Shown here: piece after piece, positions 45,571 through 55,325 of the stretch
How the letters are laid out: every line of letters begins with the position of its first letter
Numbering within the stretch: position 1 is the first letter of the stretch
Source of the DNA: CAVYHJ01 sp963768165 [NCBI: uncultured bacterium]
Lineage (GTDB): Bacteria > UBP4 > UBA4092
Reading direction: 5' to 3'
NCBI GenBank assembly: GCA_963768165.1
Contig: CAVYHJ010000004.1
Coordinates: 1-58,983, forward strand
Length of the DNA: 58,983 bases
Made by a program: the position numbers and the translations under genes
The notes under the pieces: generated by a model
Database searches by the model: none
Told to the model about the DNA's origin: nothing
Seen by the model: only the letters and a program-made list of their open reading frames with translations

Positions 45571-46620
45571 TTGGTAAGAGCCCAAGGATATAACGCTTCG
45601 GTCGTAGAAGTGACTCTGAATGCCAGCGATGCCGCCAATGCGGGATTCAGTTATCAACCTTCATTGTACGAGCAAGCCACTGCGAACAATGCAATCACCC
45701 TGAACAATGCTGCCTCCAAATACCAATTAGGCGTCACCTATTATACCAGCTATACTCAAAGTTCCAATACCGATGACCAATGGAATAATCTGAGAGCGGC
45801 AATGCAGGTCTTGCAGAATGTGGTCACGAATTATGCCACGGACACCATTACTCCTCTGGCACAATTACAGTTGGCCTATTGCCTGAATGCGTTGCAACCT
45901 TTTAGCATCAATTCGACACAGACCTTGAATGATACGGTCACCGGGTTCCAAACCGCCGTTACCCTGCTTGCCAACAGCGGGAATACGACTCTCCTCGCTC
46001 AAACCCAATTGCAATTGGCAGGTTGTATGATGCAACAAGCCTTGCTGAATGAAATTACTTATGATTCTGTACGCAGTGCGCTGGCGATGGTGGGTAATAC
46101 TTATCCCACAACCGATTCCGGGATATTGGCACAGACTCAATTAATGATTGGAGAGACTTATTATTACCAAAAGAATTATACCCAAGCCAGTACCGTGTTC
46201 AATAACTTATTAAATCAATACCCCGTCAGTTCGGTGAACTGTGCCTATGCCCAATATTGGCAGAACCAGATGTTGTCGGATCAGAAGAATTATGCCGCGG
46301 CATTACAAGGGTATACTGCAATTCTCAATACTTATCAAAACCAAACAGCGGATATGTATCCCATGATTCTGCGCTCGACTCTATTCGGTCAGGCATGGTG
46401 TTTGAGAAAGTTGGGTCAGAATTCCACAGCGCAACAAGTCGCTACCCAATTGATGGCGCAATATCCTTATACGCAGGAAGCCCAAGCCGCACGGATTATT
46501 TTCTGGCAATGCTATGCCCTTCCGTGGGACCAACCCATGATGGTGGCCGGTCAACCCGTCTATCTAGATGGAACCGTTGCCACTAGTCCCGGAACGGATT
46601 CAGATGGTCTGTCCCCATAG
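45571..46620 (+). CDS. TPR-like repeat protein, probably lacking its N-terminus
   Basis: 349 residues of tetratricopeptide-like helices (for example AQTQLMIGETYYYQKNYTQASTVFNNLLNQYP, KNYAAALQGYTAILNTYQ). The family resembles periplasmic YbgF/outer-membrane-lipoprotein-type TPR proteins. The frame opens only just upstream (stop at 45529) and offers a TTG at 45571 but no ATG or ribosome site, and unlike all neighbours there is no signal peptide. I think the 5' end is lost. The tail ends TDSDGLSP, similar to the DELxP ends of the propeller proteins. Confidence 0.6.
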   Translation: MVRAQGYNASVVEVTLNASDAANAGFSYQPSLYEQATANNAITLNNAASKYQLGVTYYTSYTQSSNTDDQWNNLRAAMQVLQNVVTNYATDTITPLAQLQLAYCLNALQPFSINSTQTLNDTVTGFQTAVTLLANSGNTTLLAQTQLQLAGCMMQQALLNEITYDSVRSALAMVGNTYPTTDSGILAQTQLMIGETYYYQKNYTQASTVFNNLLNQYPVSSVNCAYAQYWQNQMLSDQKNYAAALQGYTAILNTYQNQTADMYPMILRSTLFGQAWCLRKLGQNSTAQQVATQLMAQYPYTQEAQAARIIFWQCYALPWDQPMMVAGQPVYLDGTVATSPGTDSDGLSP

Positions 46621-46701
46621 GGAGAAACCTGTGAAATCTATGAAATCCGTGATATCAGTATATAAATTAATTGACGAAACCATGAAAATGGAGGAAACTT
46701 T

Positions 46702-48606
46702 ATGAAACGATATATCTTGCAATGGAAATGGATTGCAGCGATTATGCTGAGTTTAAGTTTATTTATAAACGCACACCAAGGAGCACAAGCCACACCGCCA
46801 CTTAATGCTTGGACGGTGTATTTGGATGACTTTTCAGATTATACGGCTTTGTATAGCTCTTCCACGATAGGCTGTCCCTTGCTCCCTTTTTGTTTAAGCA
46901 GCAATGCGACCAACAGTACAATTTTCTTAACCCATAATACGGATACAGCTGTGTATCCTTCCATCAATACCTGTCTGGTAGTGGCTTCCTATGGTACGAC
47001 TCAGGAAGTGTTATATTACCATGTGACCCGTTTGGCGAATTACAGTTTACAATATTACACTCGCGTCCCTACCCCCGGCAACATATCGGGAGCGCTCGTG
47101 CGGTTCAATATAGATACCGCGGGGAAGGAATACGGCTATGCGTTGAACATTTGCGCCTCCACCTCCGGCGGGATTAACAACGGGAAAGTGAAGTTGTATG
47201 AAATCGTCGCCAGCAATTACTCCAACCTGACTTCGGTCAACTTTACGATTACCACCTCTTTATCCAATATGACCGCGATTAATCCCTTTGAATGGTTCTA
47301 TGTGCATTATGACATTTCGGGAAATAACATTCAAGTCTATCTCAGTACCGCCACTACCCCGATTATCAATATGACCGTAGACACCACTTCCACCATCCCC
47401 ATTGGAGGAGTAGGATTTCGTGCTAATTACGATGCCGCCTACTTTTACTATGAACGCTTGGATGTGCAGGTGCAGGGACAATGGGAGATTTTGTATTGGC
47501 AGGTAAATGGATCGAGTTATACCAATAATGAGGCGTATGTAAATCCGACTACGGTTGGCGATGATACCGGGACTATAATCATGGCAGATAGTACTGTTAG
47601 TGCTTTGACTTCGTCTACACCGTGGGTGTCCAGTTATACAATTATATATGGAATACCCACACCTTTTGGAGACCACATCGTGTACGAACTTTCCACTCCC
47701 ATAACGGCCCCGACCTACGGATCATCAGCTTTTGCTATGAGCAGTTGTGATGGGAGTAATATGCATCTGATATGGGATGCTATCACCACAGGAAGTGCGC
47801 CCAATACTTGGAATGTATTTCAGGAATTGGAGTCTATTGGGGTGGATAATTATGCGTATATGTCGCAATCCACCAGTATTGGACGATTAACCCTGCCGGA
47901 CTCAGGATACGGGATTTATTCACCGATAATGACCGTCAACCAACCGGTATACGACGCGCCTCCTTTTTCGGGACCTATTGTTTCCCCGGATGGCAGTTTT
48001 ATCAATCATATGCACTACCAATATACTTCCAATGGAACGAGCTTGGATACGATTAACGAATTAGGAACCGGCATCTGGATGGATGTCTACGATGAATGGT
48101 TGATGAACGGTTTAGGTCAGCATGATTATTCCTGGGCAAGCTGCAATTTAACCTATGTACAGGATGGTTTTGCCTGGTCTGCCGCTGGGGCAGAGATCAA
48201 CCCTCAAATGTGGGAATGGGGCATGGAGAAATGTTACTGGGAGCAATACGGTCCCTTTGCGGATGCACCGAATAATCTTTCACCGGCTCCGATAACATCT
48301 TGTAATTTTCGTAATGGAACCTATTCTCAGTTCACGAATTTTGTAGATAGCAATGGACAAGGTTATCCCGGCTATTGGGCATGGCCTGTACCGGACCCTC
48401 GTTGGGCGGGAAATAGCCCCAATCAGCTTATAGCAAATTACGAAGATGTTACCTCGGGTAGTACGCTAAGCGGTATTCACTACATCAGTAAACAACCCAA
48501 GAGTTCAAGTAACCCATTTGTTGGAAATGTCCTTTACCCAAGCCTTACAAGAAATGATAGTGGTTGGGGTGCATTTTGGGGTATGTGGTGGAATATGCCG
48601 GAGTAA
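46702..48606 (+). CDS. exported two-domain protein ending in WWN-P-E/D, full-length copy (partner family copy 1)
   Basis: 634 residues and the only complete member of this family here. Signal peptide ~1-29. Domain 1 (~35-260) resembles LamG/concanavalin-type beta-sandwiches (DDFSDYTALYSSS, FEWFYVHYDISGNNIQVYL). Domain 2 (~290-634) is unrecognised: GPIVSPDGSFINHMHYQY, MDVYDEWLMNGLGQHDYSWA, MWEWGMEKCYWEQYGP, PVPDPRWAGNSPNQLIANYED and the end GMWWNMPE. TGGAGGAAA precedes the ATG. Later copies in the array keep ever shorter pieces of domain 2. Extracellular recognition or enzymatic role unknown. Confidence 0.8.
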   Translation: MKRYILQWKWIAAIMLSLSLFINAHQGAQATPPLNAWTVYLDDFSDYTALYSSSTIGCPLLPFCLSSNATNSTIFLTHNTDTAVYPSINTCLVVASYGTTQEVLYYHVTRLANYSLQYYTRVPTPGNISGALVRFNIDTAGKEYGYALNICASTSGGINNGKVKLYEIVASNYSNLTSVNFTITTSLSNMTAINPFEWFYVHYDISGNNIQVYLSTATTPIINMTVDTTSTIPIGGVGFRANYDAAYFYYERLDVQVQGQWEILYWQVNGSSYTNNEAYVNPTTVGDDTGTIIMADSTVSALTSSTPWVSSYTIIYGIPTPFGDHIVYELSTPITAPTYGSSAFAMSSCDGSNMHLIWDAITTGSAPNTWNVFQELESIGVDNYAYMSQSTSIGRLTLPDSGYGIYSPIMTVNQPVYDAPPFSGPIVSPDGSFINHMHYQYTSNGTSLDTINELGTGIWMDVYDEWLMNGLGQHDYSWASCNLTYVQDGFAWSAAGAEINPQMWEWGMEKCYWEQYGPFADAPNNLSPAPITSCNFRNGTYSQFTNFVDSNGQGYPGYWAWPVPDPRWAGNSPNQLIANYEDVTSGSTLSGIHYISKQPKSSSNPFVGNVLYPSLTRNDSGWGAFWGMWWNMPE

Positions 48607-48623
48607 AAGAAGAATATCCTTTT

Positions 48624-48651
48624 GTAGGGGTTCAACCTGTTGAACCCCTAC
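48624..48651. repeat. perfect 13-bp hairpin between array units (copy 1)
   Basis: GTAGGGGTTCAAC at 48624-48636 pairs perfectly with 48639-48651 around a 2-base loop. A near-identical hairpin lies at 51627-51654 in the same place after the next partner gene. Weak T-poor tail; may be a transcript-end structure or a mobile palindrome. Confidence 0.7.
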
Positions 48652-48664
48652 TTAATAAAAACTT

Positions 48665-49823
48665 ATGAAAATAATAATTAAAATCCTCTTTATTATTACC
48701 CTCTTGGGCACGCAATGGGTTTGTGCCCAAGAGGGTACTTTAAGATGGAAATATAATACTGGCGGCTCTATTATAAATGACCCTGCTATCGGTAATGATA
48801 GCAGTATTTATTTCATAAACGAAAATTTTTATGCATTATATCCCAATGGGACTATGAATTGGTCAATGATAACTCCTGACAATGTTTTTATGACAACTCC
48901 TGTTGTAGCACCCGACGGCACAATTTATGAAAATGTTGATTATAGTCTGGCTGCCTTTAACCCCAATGGAACTGTAAAATGGTCTACCTCGGTTTATTCA
49001 TATTCAGAAGAACTCGGAGATCAAATAGCTTTGGGAGCGGATGGTACAATCTATATGAGTGGTTTGGATACAACCTTACGTGCGTTTGATTCATCAGGAA
49101 ATCAAAAATGGAAAATAAACTTATTAATAGAAAACATTGGTCTTGCTGTAACTCGTAGTAATGGAACTATTTACGTAGCCTCAAATTCTTATGACACAGA
49201 TTTTCTTTATGCAATAAATCCGAATGGAACAATAGCGTGGAAAGTTGGTTCTTTTTATCCATTTGGATATGGAATATCATTAGACAAACGAGGAAATATC
49301 TATATTGGAAGTTGGGATGGAAATCTTTACTGTTTTACTCCTTGGGGAACTCTAAAATGGAAATATCTAACAGGTGGAGATGTGATTGCAGATCCTGTTT
49401 TTGGGGCTGATGGTACAATCTATTTCGGATCGGAAGATAGCTACTTGTATGCTCTAAACTCAGAATGGTACGTTTAAATGGAGATATCAAACAGGTTCAG
49501 GAATTGAGGACTCCCCAGCAGTTGGAAATGATGGCGTTATTTATTTTGGAAGTTATGATGACTATGTCTATGCCTTAAATCCGAATGGAACCTTACGCTG
49601 GAGATATGATCTTGGAGATGCCATTGCTTCCAGTCCTGCCATTGGTTCTGATGGTACATTGTATATTGGTTGCTGGAATGGATATTTCTATGCACTTTAT
49701 TGTAGCAGCACAGGCTTAGCTAACTCCCCCTGGTCCAAAGCTAGACATGATAACCAAAATACCGGATTAAGTGGTCCTTTACCTACCTCCACGCCCTTGT
49801 TTCCTGATGAGCTATCCCCATGA
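48665..49823 (+). pseudogene. exported PQQ-like beta-propeller protein, frameshifted (propeller 1)
   Basis: Signal peptide (~1-21, cleaved near VCAQEG) and repeating blades of the type DGTIYMG...ALNPNGTLKW, a PQQ_2/YncE-like propeller. The frame breaks at ~49461-49467 where one extra base gives NSEWYV and a stop at 49477; in the next frame the blades continue to the family end GLANSPWSK...TSTPLFPDELSP at 49823. Removing one base gives 385 residues, matching sister copies. No quinone-enzyme residues are visible, so the propeller is likely structural or binding. Confidence 0.82.
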
Positions 49824-51608
49824 ATGCCTTGGATGAATTTTCAGATTATACGGCTTTGTATCCTTATACCACGACAACCTGTCCCTTGCTTCCTTTCTGT
49901 CTCAGTAGCAATGCGACTAACAGTACGGTTTTCTTAACCAAGAACACGGATACGACGGTGTATTCTTCGATTACAACCTGTCTGGTGATGGCGTCCTATT
50001 CCACCACAAAGGAAGTGTTATATTACCATTCGACTCGTCTGGCGAATTATAGTTTTCAATATTTCACACGGGTTCCCACGCCAGGCAATATATCGGAAAG
50101 CTTGGTGCGGTTTAGTCTGGATACCAGTGGGAAGGAATACGGTTATTCCCTAGTAATCGGAGCCAATTCTTCTAGTACCGGCTTGGTCAAATTGAGTGAA
50201 ATTGTGGGAGGTACCTATACCAAAATTACCTCCACCAACTTTACTGTGGTCACTACCGTATCCACTATGACCTCCATTAATCCCTTTGAATGGTTCTATG
50301 TTCATTTTGACATCTCAGGGAATAATATTCAGGTCTATCTCAGTACCGCCACTACCCCGATTATCAATATGACCGTAGACACCACTTCTACTATCCCCAT
50401 TGGAGGAGTAGGATTTCGTGCCAATAACGATGCCGCCTACTTTTACTATGAACGCTTGGATGTGCAGGTGCAGGGACAATGGGAGATTTTGTATTGGCAG
50501 GTAAATGGATCGAGTTATACCAATAATGAGGCGTATGTAAATCCGACTACGGTTGGCGATGATACCGGGACTATAATCATGGCAGATAGTACTGTTAGTG
50601 CGTTGACCTCAACTACACCTTGGGTGACCAATTATTCAATCTATGGCGGATATGGTATTCCCACACCTTTTGGAGACCACATCGTGTACGCACTTTCCAC
50701 TCCTACAACTGCTCCAACTTATGGGTCAACAGCCTTTGCCATGAGTAGTTGTGATGGGAGTAATATGCATCTGATATGGGATGCCATCACGACAGGGAGT
50801 TCAACCTGCTATAACGACGCATACTTTCAAGAATTGGAGTCTATTGGAGTGGATGGATTTGCGTATATGTCGCAATCCACCAGTATTGGACGATTAACCC
50901 TGCCGGACTCAGGATACGGGATTTATTCACCGATAATGACCGTCAACCAACCGGTATACGACGCGCCACCTTTTTCGGGACCAATTGTTTCCCCGGACGG
51001 GAGTTATATCAATCATATGCATTACCAATATACTTCCAACGGAACCAGCTTGGATACGATTAACGAATTAGGAACCGGTATCTGGATGGATGTCTACGAT
51101 GAATGGTTGATGAACGGTTTAGGACAGCATGATTATTCCTGGGCAAGCTGCAATTTAACCTATGTCCAAAATGGTTTTGGTTGGTCTGCTGCTGGTGCAG
51201 AGATCAACCCTCAAATGTGGGAATGGGGCATGGAAAAATGTTACTGGGAACAATATGGTCCTTATGCGGGAGCACCGAATACTCTTTCACCGACTCCGAT
51301 AACATCTTGTAATTTTCGTAATGGAACTTATTCTCAGTTCACGAATTTGATAGATTTAAAGGAAATAATTTATTCCGGATATTGGGCATGGCCTGTACCG
51401 GACCCTCGCTGGACGGGAAATAGCCCCTAATCAGCTTTTAGCGAATTACGAAGATACAACTACTGAAGTTGGGACTCTTTACTTCATCAGTAAACAACCT
51501 AATAGTCCAAGTAACCCTTTTGTTGGAAAAGTTAATCCAACATACCTTACAAGAAATGATAGCTACTGGGGTGCATTTAATGGATTGTGGTGGAATAAAC
51601 CAGATTAA
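49820..51608 (+). pseudogene. partner protein copy 2, no signal peptide, frameshifted
   Basis: Closely similar to the protein at 46702 but starts directly at domain 1 (MNALDEFSDYTALYPYT) without a signal peptide. Its ATG overlaps the stop of propeller 1 (ATGA at 49820-49823), as if the two were once or are still read together. One extra T in the AGCCCCTAATCAG stretch (~51426) stops the frame at 51430; in the next frame the usual end follows, PNSPSNPFVG...GAFNGLWWNKPD, ending at 51608. Restored length 595. Confidence 0.8.
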
Positions 51609-51626
51609 GAAAGGAACATCTTATTA

Positions 51627-51654
51627 GTAGGGGTTCAAGTTGTTGAACCCCTAC
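51627..51654. repeat. 12-bp hairpin between array units (copy 2)
   Basis: GTAGGGGTTCAA at 51627-51638 pairs with TTGAACCCCTAC at 51643-51654 around a 4-base loop. Same sequence and same relative position as 48624-48651. Absent from the later unit junctions, where only three bases separate genes. Confidence 0.7.
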
Positions 51655-51668
51655 TTAATAAAAAATTT

Positions 51669-52290
51669 ATGAAAATAATAATCAAAATCCTCTTTATCAT
51701 GACCCTCTTGGGTACGCAATGATTTATGCCAGGAGGCTCTTTGAAATGGAAATATTTATCAGATGGAGGTATATTATAAGTGCCCTGCATAGGTATGATA
51801 GCAGTATTTATTTTCGAGAGATGATTTTTACGCATTATATCCCAATGGACGAAGGTCAAACACTCTGACGCTGTTTTTTAACGTCTCCAGTTGAAGCTCC
51901 AGATAGCACAAATTATATCAATGACAGTAATACTCTGTCAGCCGATACCCAAGGAACTAAAATGGGAGACAAAAGACAGGGAGACAGGCTGTGGGGGCGG
52001 ATGGTACAAAGGGGCGAACGCCCGGCGGAAAAGGAACAGAAGGACAAAAAAGAAGAAACAGGACACGGAAAAGAAGGACAAGACCAACAACACAGAGCAA
52101 ACCAGGACAAGCGGAAGGGGCACAGGAAGGAATGGGACGGAAACAAAGGAGCGAGGGACAGACCCGGGGACCTCACGACAAACAGGTGGAGAAGTGATGC
52201 TTATCCCATTGATGGTGCCGATGGGCATATATTTCGTACAAGGCTGGGATTTATATGTTGAAATGACGGAACTTATAAGTGGAAGTATTT
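51669..52290 (+). pseudogene. decayed PQQ-like propeller copy (propeller 2), T-depleted in the middle
   Basis: From the ATG at 51669 the sequence follows propeller 1 closely (same first ~50 bases, ...CTCTTGGG...CGCAATG...) but has many small deletions and stops. From ~51950 to ~52190 it loses nearly every T while the other bases still follow the paralogs by eye. After 52195 T returns (GATGGTGCCGATGGGCATATATTTCG). No stop-free frame matches the family, so it is not a functional ordinary gene. Several overlapping ORFs on both strands here are open only because stop codons need a T on this strand or an A on the other. Confidence 0.7.
52006..52172 (+). other. T-free block
   Basis: Between 52006 and 52132 there are 127 consecutive bases with no T; 52134-52172 adds 39 more, with one T at 52133. 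The wider 51961-52200 has about ten T in 240 bases. The surrounding DNA is AT-rich with T near a third of bases in paralogous copies. Confidence 0.95.
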
Positions 52291-52301
52291 AACAGGTTTG
52301 A

Positions 52302-52976
52302 AATCCCATTATCTCCCCGGATGGAAGTTTCTTGAATCATTTGAGCACTCGCATGTCCGGACAAAATCCTGTCCAAGTCCCGCGCGGGAATCAAGGGGAT
52401 TATGTTACCGTGTATGACGAATGGTTAATGAGTCCCCTTGCCCAAAATGACCACTTATACGCCCAAAGTCCTTTCAATGTAAATAATGGAGTCTTTATCG
52501 GATATGGACTTTTAACGATCTCCACTACCCCCCTTTCAATTTATTCAACCAACTGGTGCGGTTTTCAAACATGTCCCCAACAATGGGACTGGGGGATGCA
52601 AAAAATGTGGATTGCAGGGTTTGGTCCTTATGATGGATCACCTTGGAACTATTCTCCTACATCCCTCTGGGGTTGGGATATGCGTAATGGAAACTATTCC
52701 CAATTCACCATTATGATGGATATAAACCCTCCATATACTTCATATCTTGGTGACTGGGACTGGCCGGCACCTGACCCGCGATGGGATACCACCTATAATG
52801 ACCAAGTCTTGATGACCTATGGCGATCCTGGTTATCAAGGTCACATTTATTTTGTTAAAAAGACATCCAGAGATGGATTCCCTTTTGAAGGACAAGTGGT
52901 ACATGAAATTACTGGTCCTACAGGAAGTCAAAGCGGGGCGTCCAATGGATTATGGTGGAATAAACCTTCAGATTAA
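52302..52976 (+). CDS. partner-family fragment, domain 2 only (copy 3)
   Basis: The frame opens after a TGA at 52299-52301 and reads NPIISPDGSFLNHLSTRMSG then MSPLAQNDHLYAQ, MWIAGFGPYDGSPWN, PAPDPRWDTTYNDQVLMTYG and NGLWWNKPSD. This corresponds to the C-terminal half of the 46702 protein. There is no ATG near the true beginning; a TTG at 52332 is the first plausible start. No signal peptide. It runs into propeller 3 after only three bases. Probably a remnant unless translated by coupling. Confidence 0.65.
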   Translation, partial: NPIISPDGSFLNHLSTRMSGQNPVQVPRGNQGDYVTVYDEWLMSPLAQNDHLYAQSPFNVNNGVFIGYGLLTISTTPLSIYSTNWCGFQTCPQQWDWGMQKMWIAGFGPYDGSPWNYSPTSLWGWDMRNGNYSQFTIMMDINPPYTSYLGDWDWPAPDPRWDTTYNDQVLMTYGDPGYQGHIYFVKKTSRDGFPFEGQVVHEITGPTGSQSGASNGLWWNKPSD

Positions 52977-53152
52977 CATATGAAGTTGTTAAATAAAATA
53001 TTATTTGTTATTCTTCTCTCTTGGGCACAGATTCTCTGTGCCCAAGAGGGCACTTTAAAGTGGAAATACAATTTGGGAGATTATTTTATAAATTCTCCAG
53101 CCATTGGTCAAAATAGTACGATTTATATCTCTCCTTACAGTTATGTCAAGTT
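52322..53152 (+). repeat. 831-bp direct repeat, left copy
   Basis: This stretch is identical by eye to 54495-55325 (offset 2173). It covers the end of a partner fragment and the first ~170 bases of a propeller gene. Divergence resumes at 53153/55326. Confidence 0.8.
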
Positions 53153-54144
53153 CATTGCCTTTTATCCGAATAGCGCGATTCAATGGATGATTGATACAAC
53201 AGGAGCATATTTTAATACCTCTCCTATGGTGGGATCCAATGGAACCATTTATACCAACTTCGGGCGAGCTATACAAGCTTTTAATCCTGATGGAACTTTA
53301 CAATGGTCCACCACGGTGTATATTGATCTTGATAATGGATATACCTTTGGATTAGAACCTGATGGAACTCTTTATCTAGCCGGGGATGGTGGTCTACGCG
53401 CATTTACTCCACAAGGAGTGCAGAAATGGGAGTATATGATTAATGATAGAGCAATTAAAATTGCAGTGAATCGAAGAGATGGAATGATATATACATTATC
53501 CAATACGACTTCTAATGCTTTTTTTGCTCTTTATCCTAGTGGGACACTGAATTGGAAAATAACTACAACTGCCCTTCTTTTTATAGGGGGTATTGCACTG
53601 GATGCTCAGGGGATGATTTATGTTGGAGCTAGTGATAGTAAACTTTACTGTTTTTACCCCAACGGAACTAATTAAATGGACATATCCAACTTTAAGTGGA
53701 TGGATAGTATCTTCTCCAGTATTTGGTGAAGATGGAACTATCTATTTTGGTTCAGAGGATGGTAATCTTTATGCTTTGTACCCTTCTGGAACACTAAAAT
53801 GGAAATATCAAACAGATAATCTAATAGATGGTTCTCCTGCGATCGGTAATGATGGAGTGATTTATTTTGGAAGTTATGATGGATATATTTATGCCTTAAA
53901 TCCTAATGGGACATTGCGCTGGAGATATCAAACAGGATATACAGTTGGTTCCTGTCCTGCTATTGGCTCTGATGGTACACTTTATATTGGTTCTTGGGAT
54001 GATAACTTTTATGCCCTTCATTGCAGTAGTACCGGCTTAGCCAATTCTGCATGGCCCCGAGGAGGGCATGATAATCAGAATACTAATTTAAGCAGTCTTC
54101 CTCCAACCTCCGCACCCTTGTTTTCTGATGAGTTATTTCCATGA
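52980..54144 (+). pseudogene. exported PQQ-like beta-propeller protein, frameshifted (propeller 3)
   Basis: Signal peptide KLLNKILFVILLSWAQILCA then blades (GTLKWKYNLGDYFINSPAIG, DGTLYLAGDGGLRAF, and so on). One extra A in CGGAACTAATTAAATGG (~53667-53672) stops the frame at 53675. In the next frame the blades continue (IKWTYPTLSGWIVSSPVF, GSYDGYIYALNPNGTLRW) to the family end TSAPLFSDELFP at 54144. Restored length 387. Its stop overlaps the next ATG (ATGA). Confidence 0.82.
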
Positions 54145-54590
54145 TCTCCCCGGATGGAAGTTTCTTGAACCATTTCCATACCCGTATGTCCGGACAAAAT
54201 CCTGTCCAAGTCCCGCGCGGGAATCAAGGGGATTATGTTACCGTGTATGACGAATGGTTAATGAGTCCCCTTGCCCAAAATGACCATTTATACGCCCAAA
54301 GTCCTTTCAATGAAAATAATGGAGTCTTTATCGGATATGGACTTTTAACGATCTCCACTACCCCCCTTTCAATTTATTCAACCAACTGGTGTGGTTTTCA
54401 AACATGTCCCCAACAATGGGACTGGGGGATGCAAAAAATGTGGATAGCTGGGTTTGGTCCTTATGATGGTTCACCTTGGAACTATTCTCCCACTTGGAAG
54501 TTTCTTGAATCATTTGAGCACTCGCATGTCCGGACAAAATCCTGTCCAAGTCCCGCGCGGGAATCAAGGGGATTATGTTACCGTGTATGA
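54141..54590 (+). CDS. partner-family fragment with scrambled end (copy 4)
   Basis: Starts MISPDGSFLNHFHTRMSG in ATGA overlap with propeller 3 and follows domain 2 to GFGPYDGSPWNYSPT. At ~54494 the DNA jumps back to the beginning of a second, near-identical domain 2 copy in another frame, so the last ~32 residues (WKFLESFEHSHVR...) are nonsense for the family. Clear recombination junction; product probably non-functional in its end part. Confidence 0.6.
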   Translation: MISPDGSFLNHFHTRMSGQNPVQVPRGNQGDYVTVYDEWLMSPLAQNDHLYAQSPFNENNGVFIGYGLLTISTTPLSIYSTNWCGFQTCPQQWDWGMQKMWIAGFGPYDGSPWNYSPTWKFLESFEHSHVRTKSCPSPARESRGLCYRV

Positions 54591-55149
54591 CGAATGGTTA
54601 ATGAGTCCCCTTGCCCAAAATGACCACTTATACGCCCAAAGTCCTTTCAATGTAAATAATGGAGTCTTTATCGGATATGGACTTTTAACGATCTCCACTA
54701 CCCCCCTTTCAATTTATTCAACCAACTGGTGCGGTTTTCAAACATGTCCCCAACAATGGGACTGGGGGATGCAAAAAATGTGGATTGCAGGGTTTGGTCC
54801 TTATGATGGATCACCTTGGAACTATTCTCCTACATCCCTCTGGGGTTGGGATATGCGTAATGGAAACTATTCCCAATTCACCATTATGATGGATATAAAC
54901 CCTCCATATACTTCATATCTTGGTGACTGGGACTGGCCGGCACCTGACCCGCGATGGGATACCACCTATAATGACCAAGTCTTGATGACCTATGGCGATC
55001 CTGGTTATCAAGGTCACATTTATTTTGTTAAAAAGACATCCAGAGATGGATTCCCTTTTGAAGGACAAGTGGTACATGAAATTACTGGTCCTACAGGAAG
55101 TCAAAGCGGGGCGTCCAATGGATTATGGTGGAATAAACCTTCAGATTAA
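54495..55149 (+). CDS. partner-family fragment, domain 2 only (copy 5)
   Basis: Exact nucleotide copy of 52322-52976, ending NGLWWNKPSD. The frame is open back to a TTG at 54454 inside copy 4, which is not a family start. No signal peptide. Three bases then separate it from propeller 4. Confidence 0.65.
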
Positions 55150-55325
55150 CATATGAAGTTGTTAAATAAAATATTATTTGTTATTCTTCTCTCTTGGGCA
55201 CAGATTCTCTGTGCCCAAGAGGGCACTTTAAAGTGGAAATACAATTTGGGAGATTATTTTATAAATTCTCCAGCCATTGGTCAAAATAGTACGATTTATA
55301 TCTCTCCTTACAGTTATGTCAAGTT
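54495..55325 (+). repeat. 831-bp direct repeat, right copy
   Basis: Identical by eye to 52322-53152. The sharp left edge at 54494/54495 is the junction with copy 4; the right edge lies inside the propeller gene. Confidence 0.8.

Noticed and set aside
51961-52200. Variable repeat of a diversity-generating retroelement
   Set aside because: Such elements replace template adenines; they do not delete T. No reverse transcriptase or template repeat is visible in the window.
51891-52292. A Lys/Arg/Gly-rich 133-residue ORF and several overlapping ORFs on both strands
   Set aside because: The block has almost no T on this strand, so stop codons cannot occur in any frame on either strand. The frames carry no family signal, and the DNA follows a propeller paralog instead.
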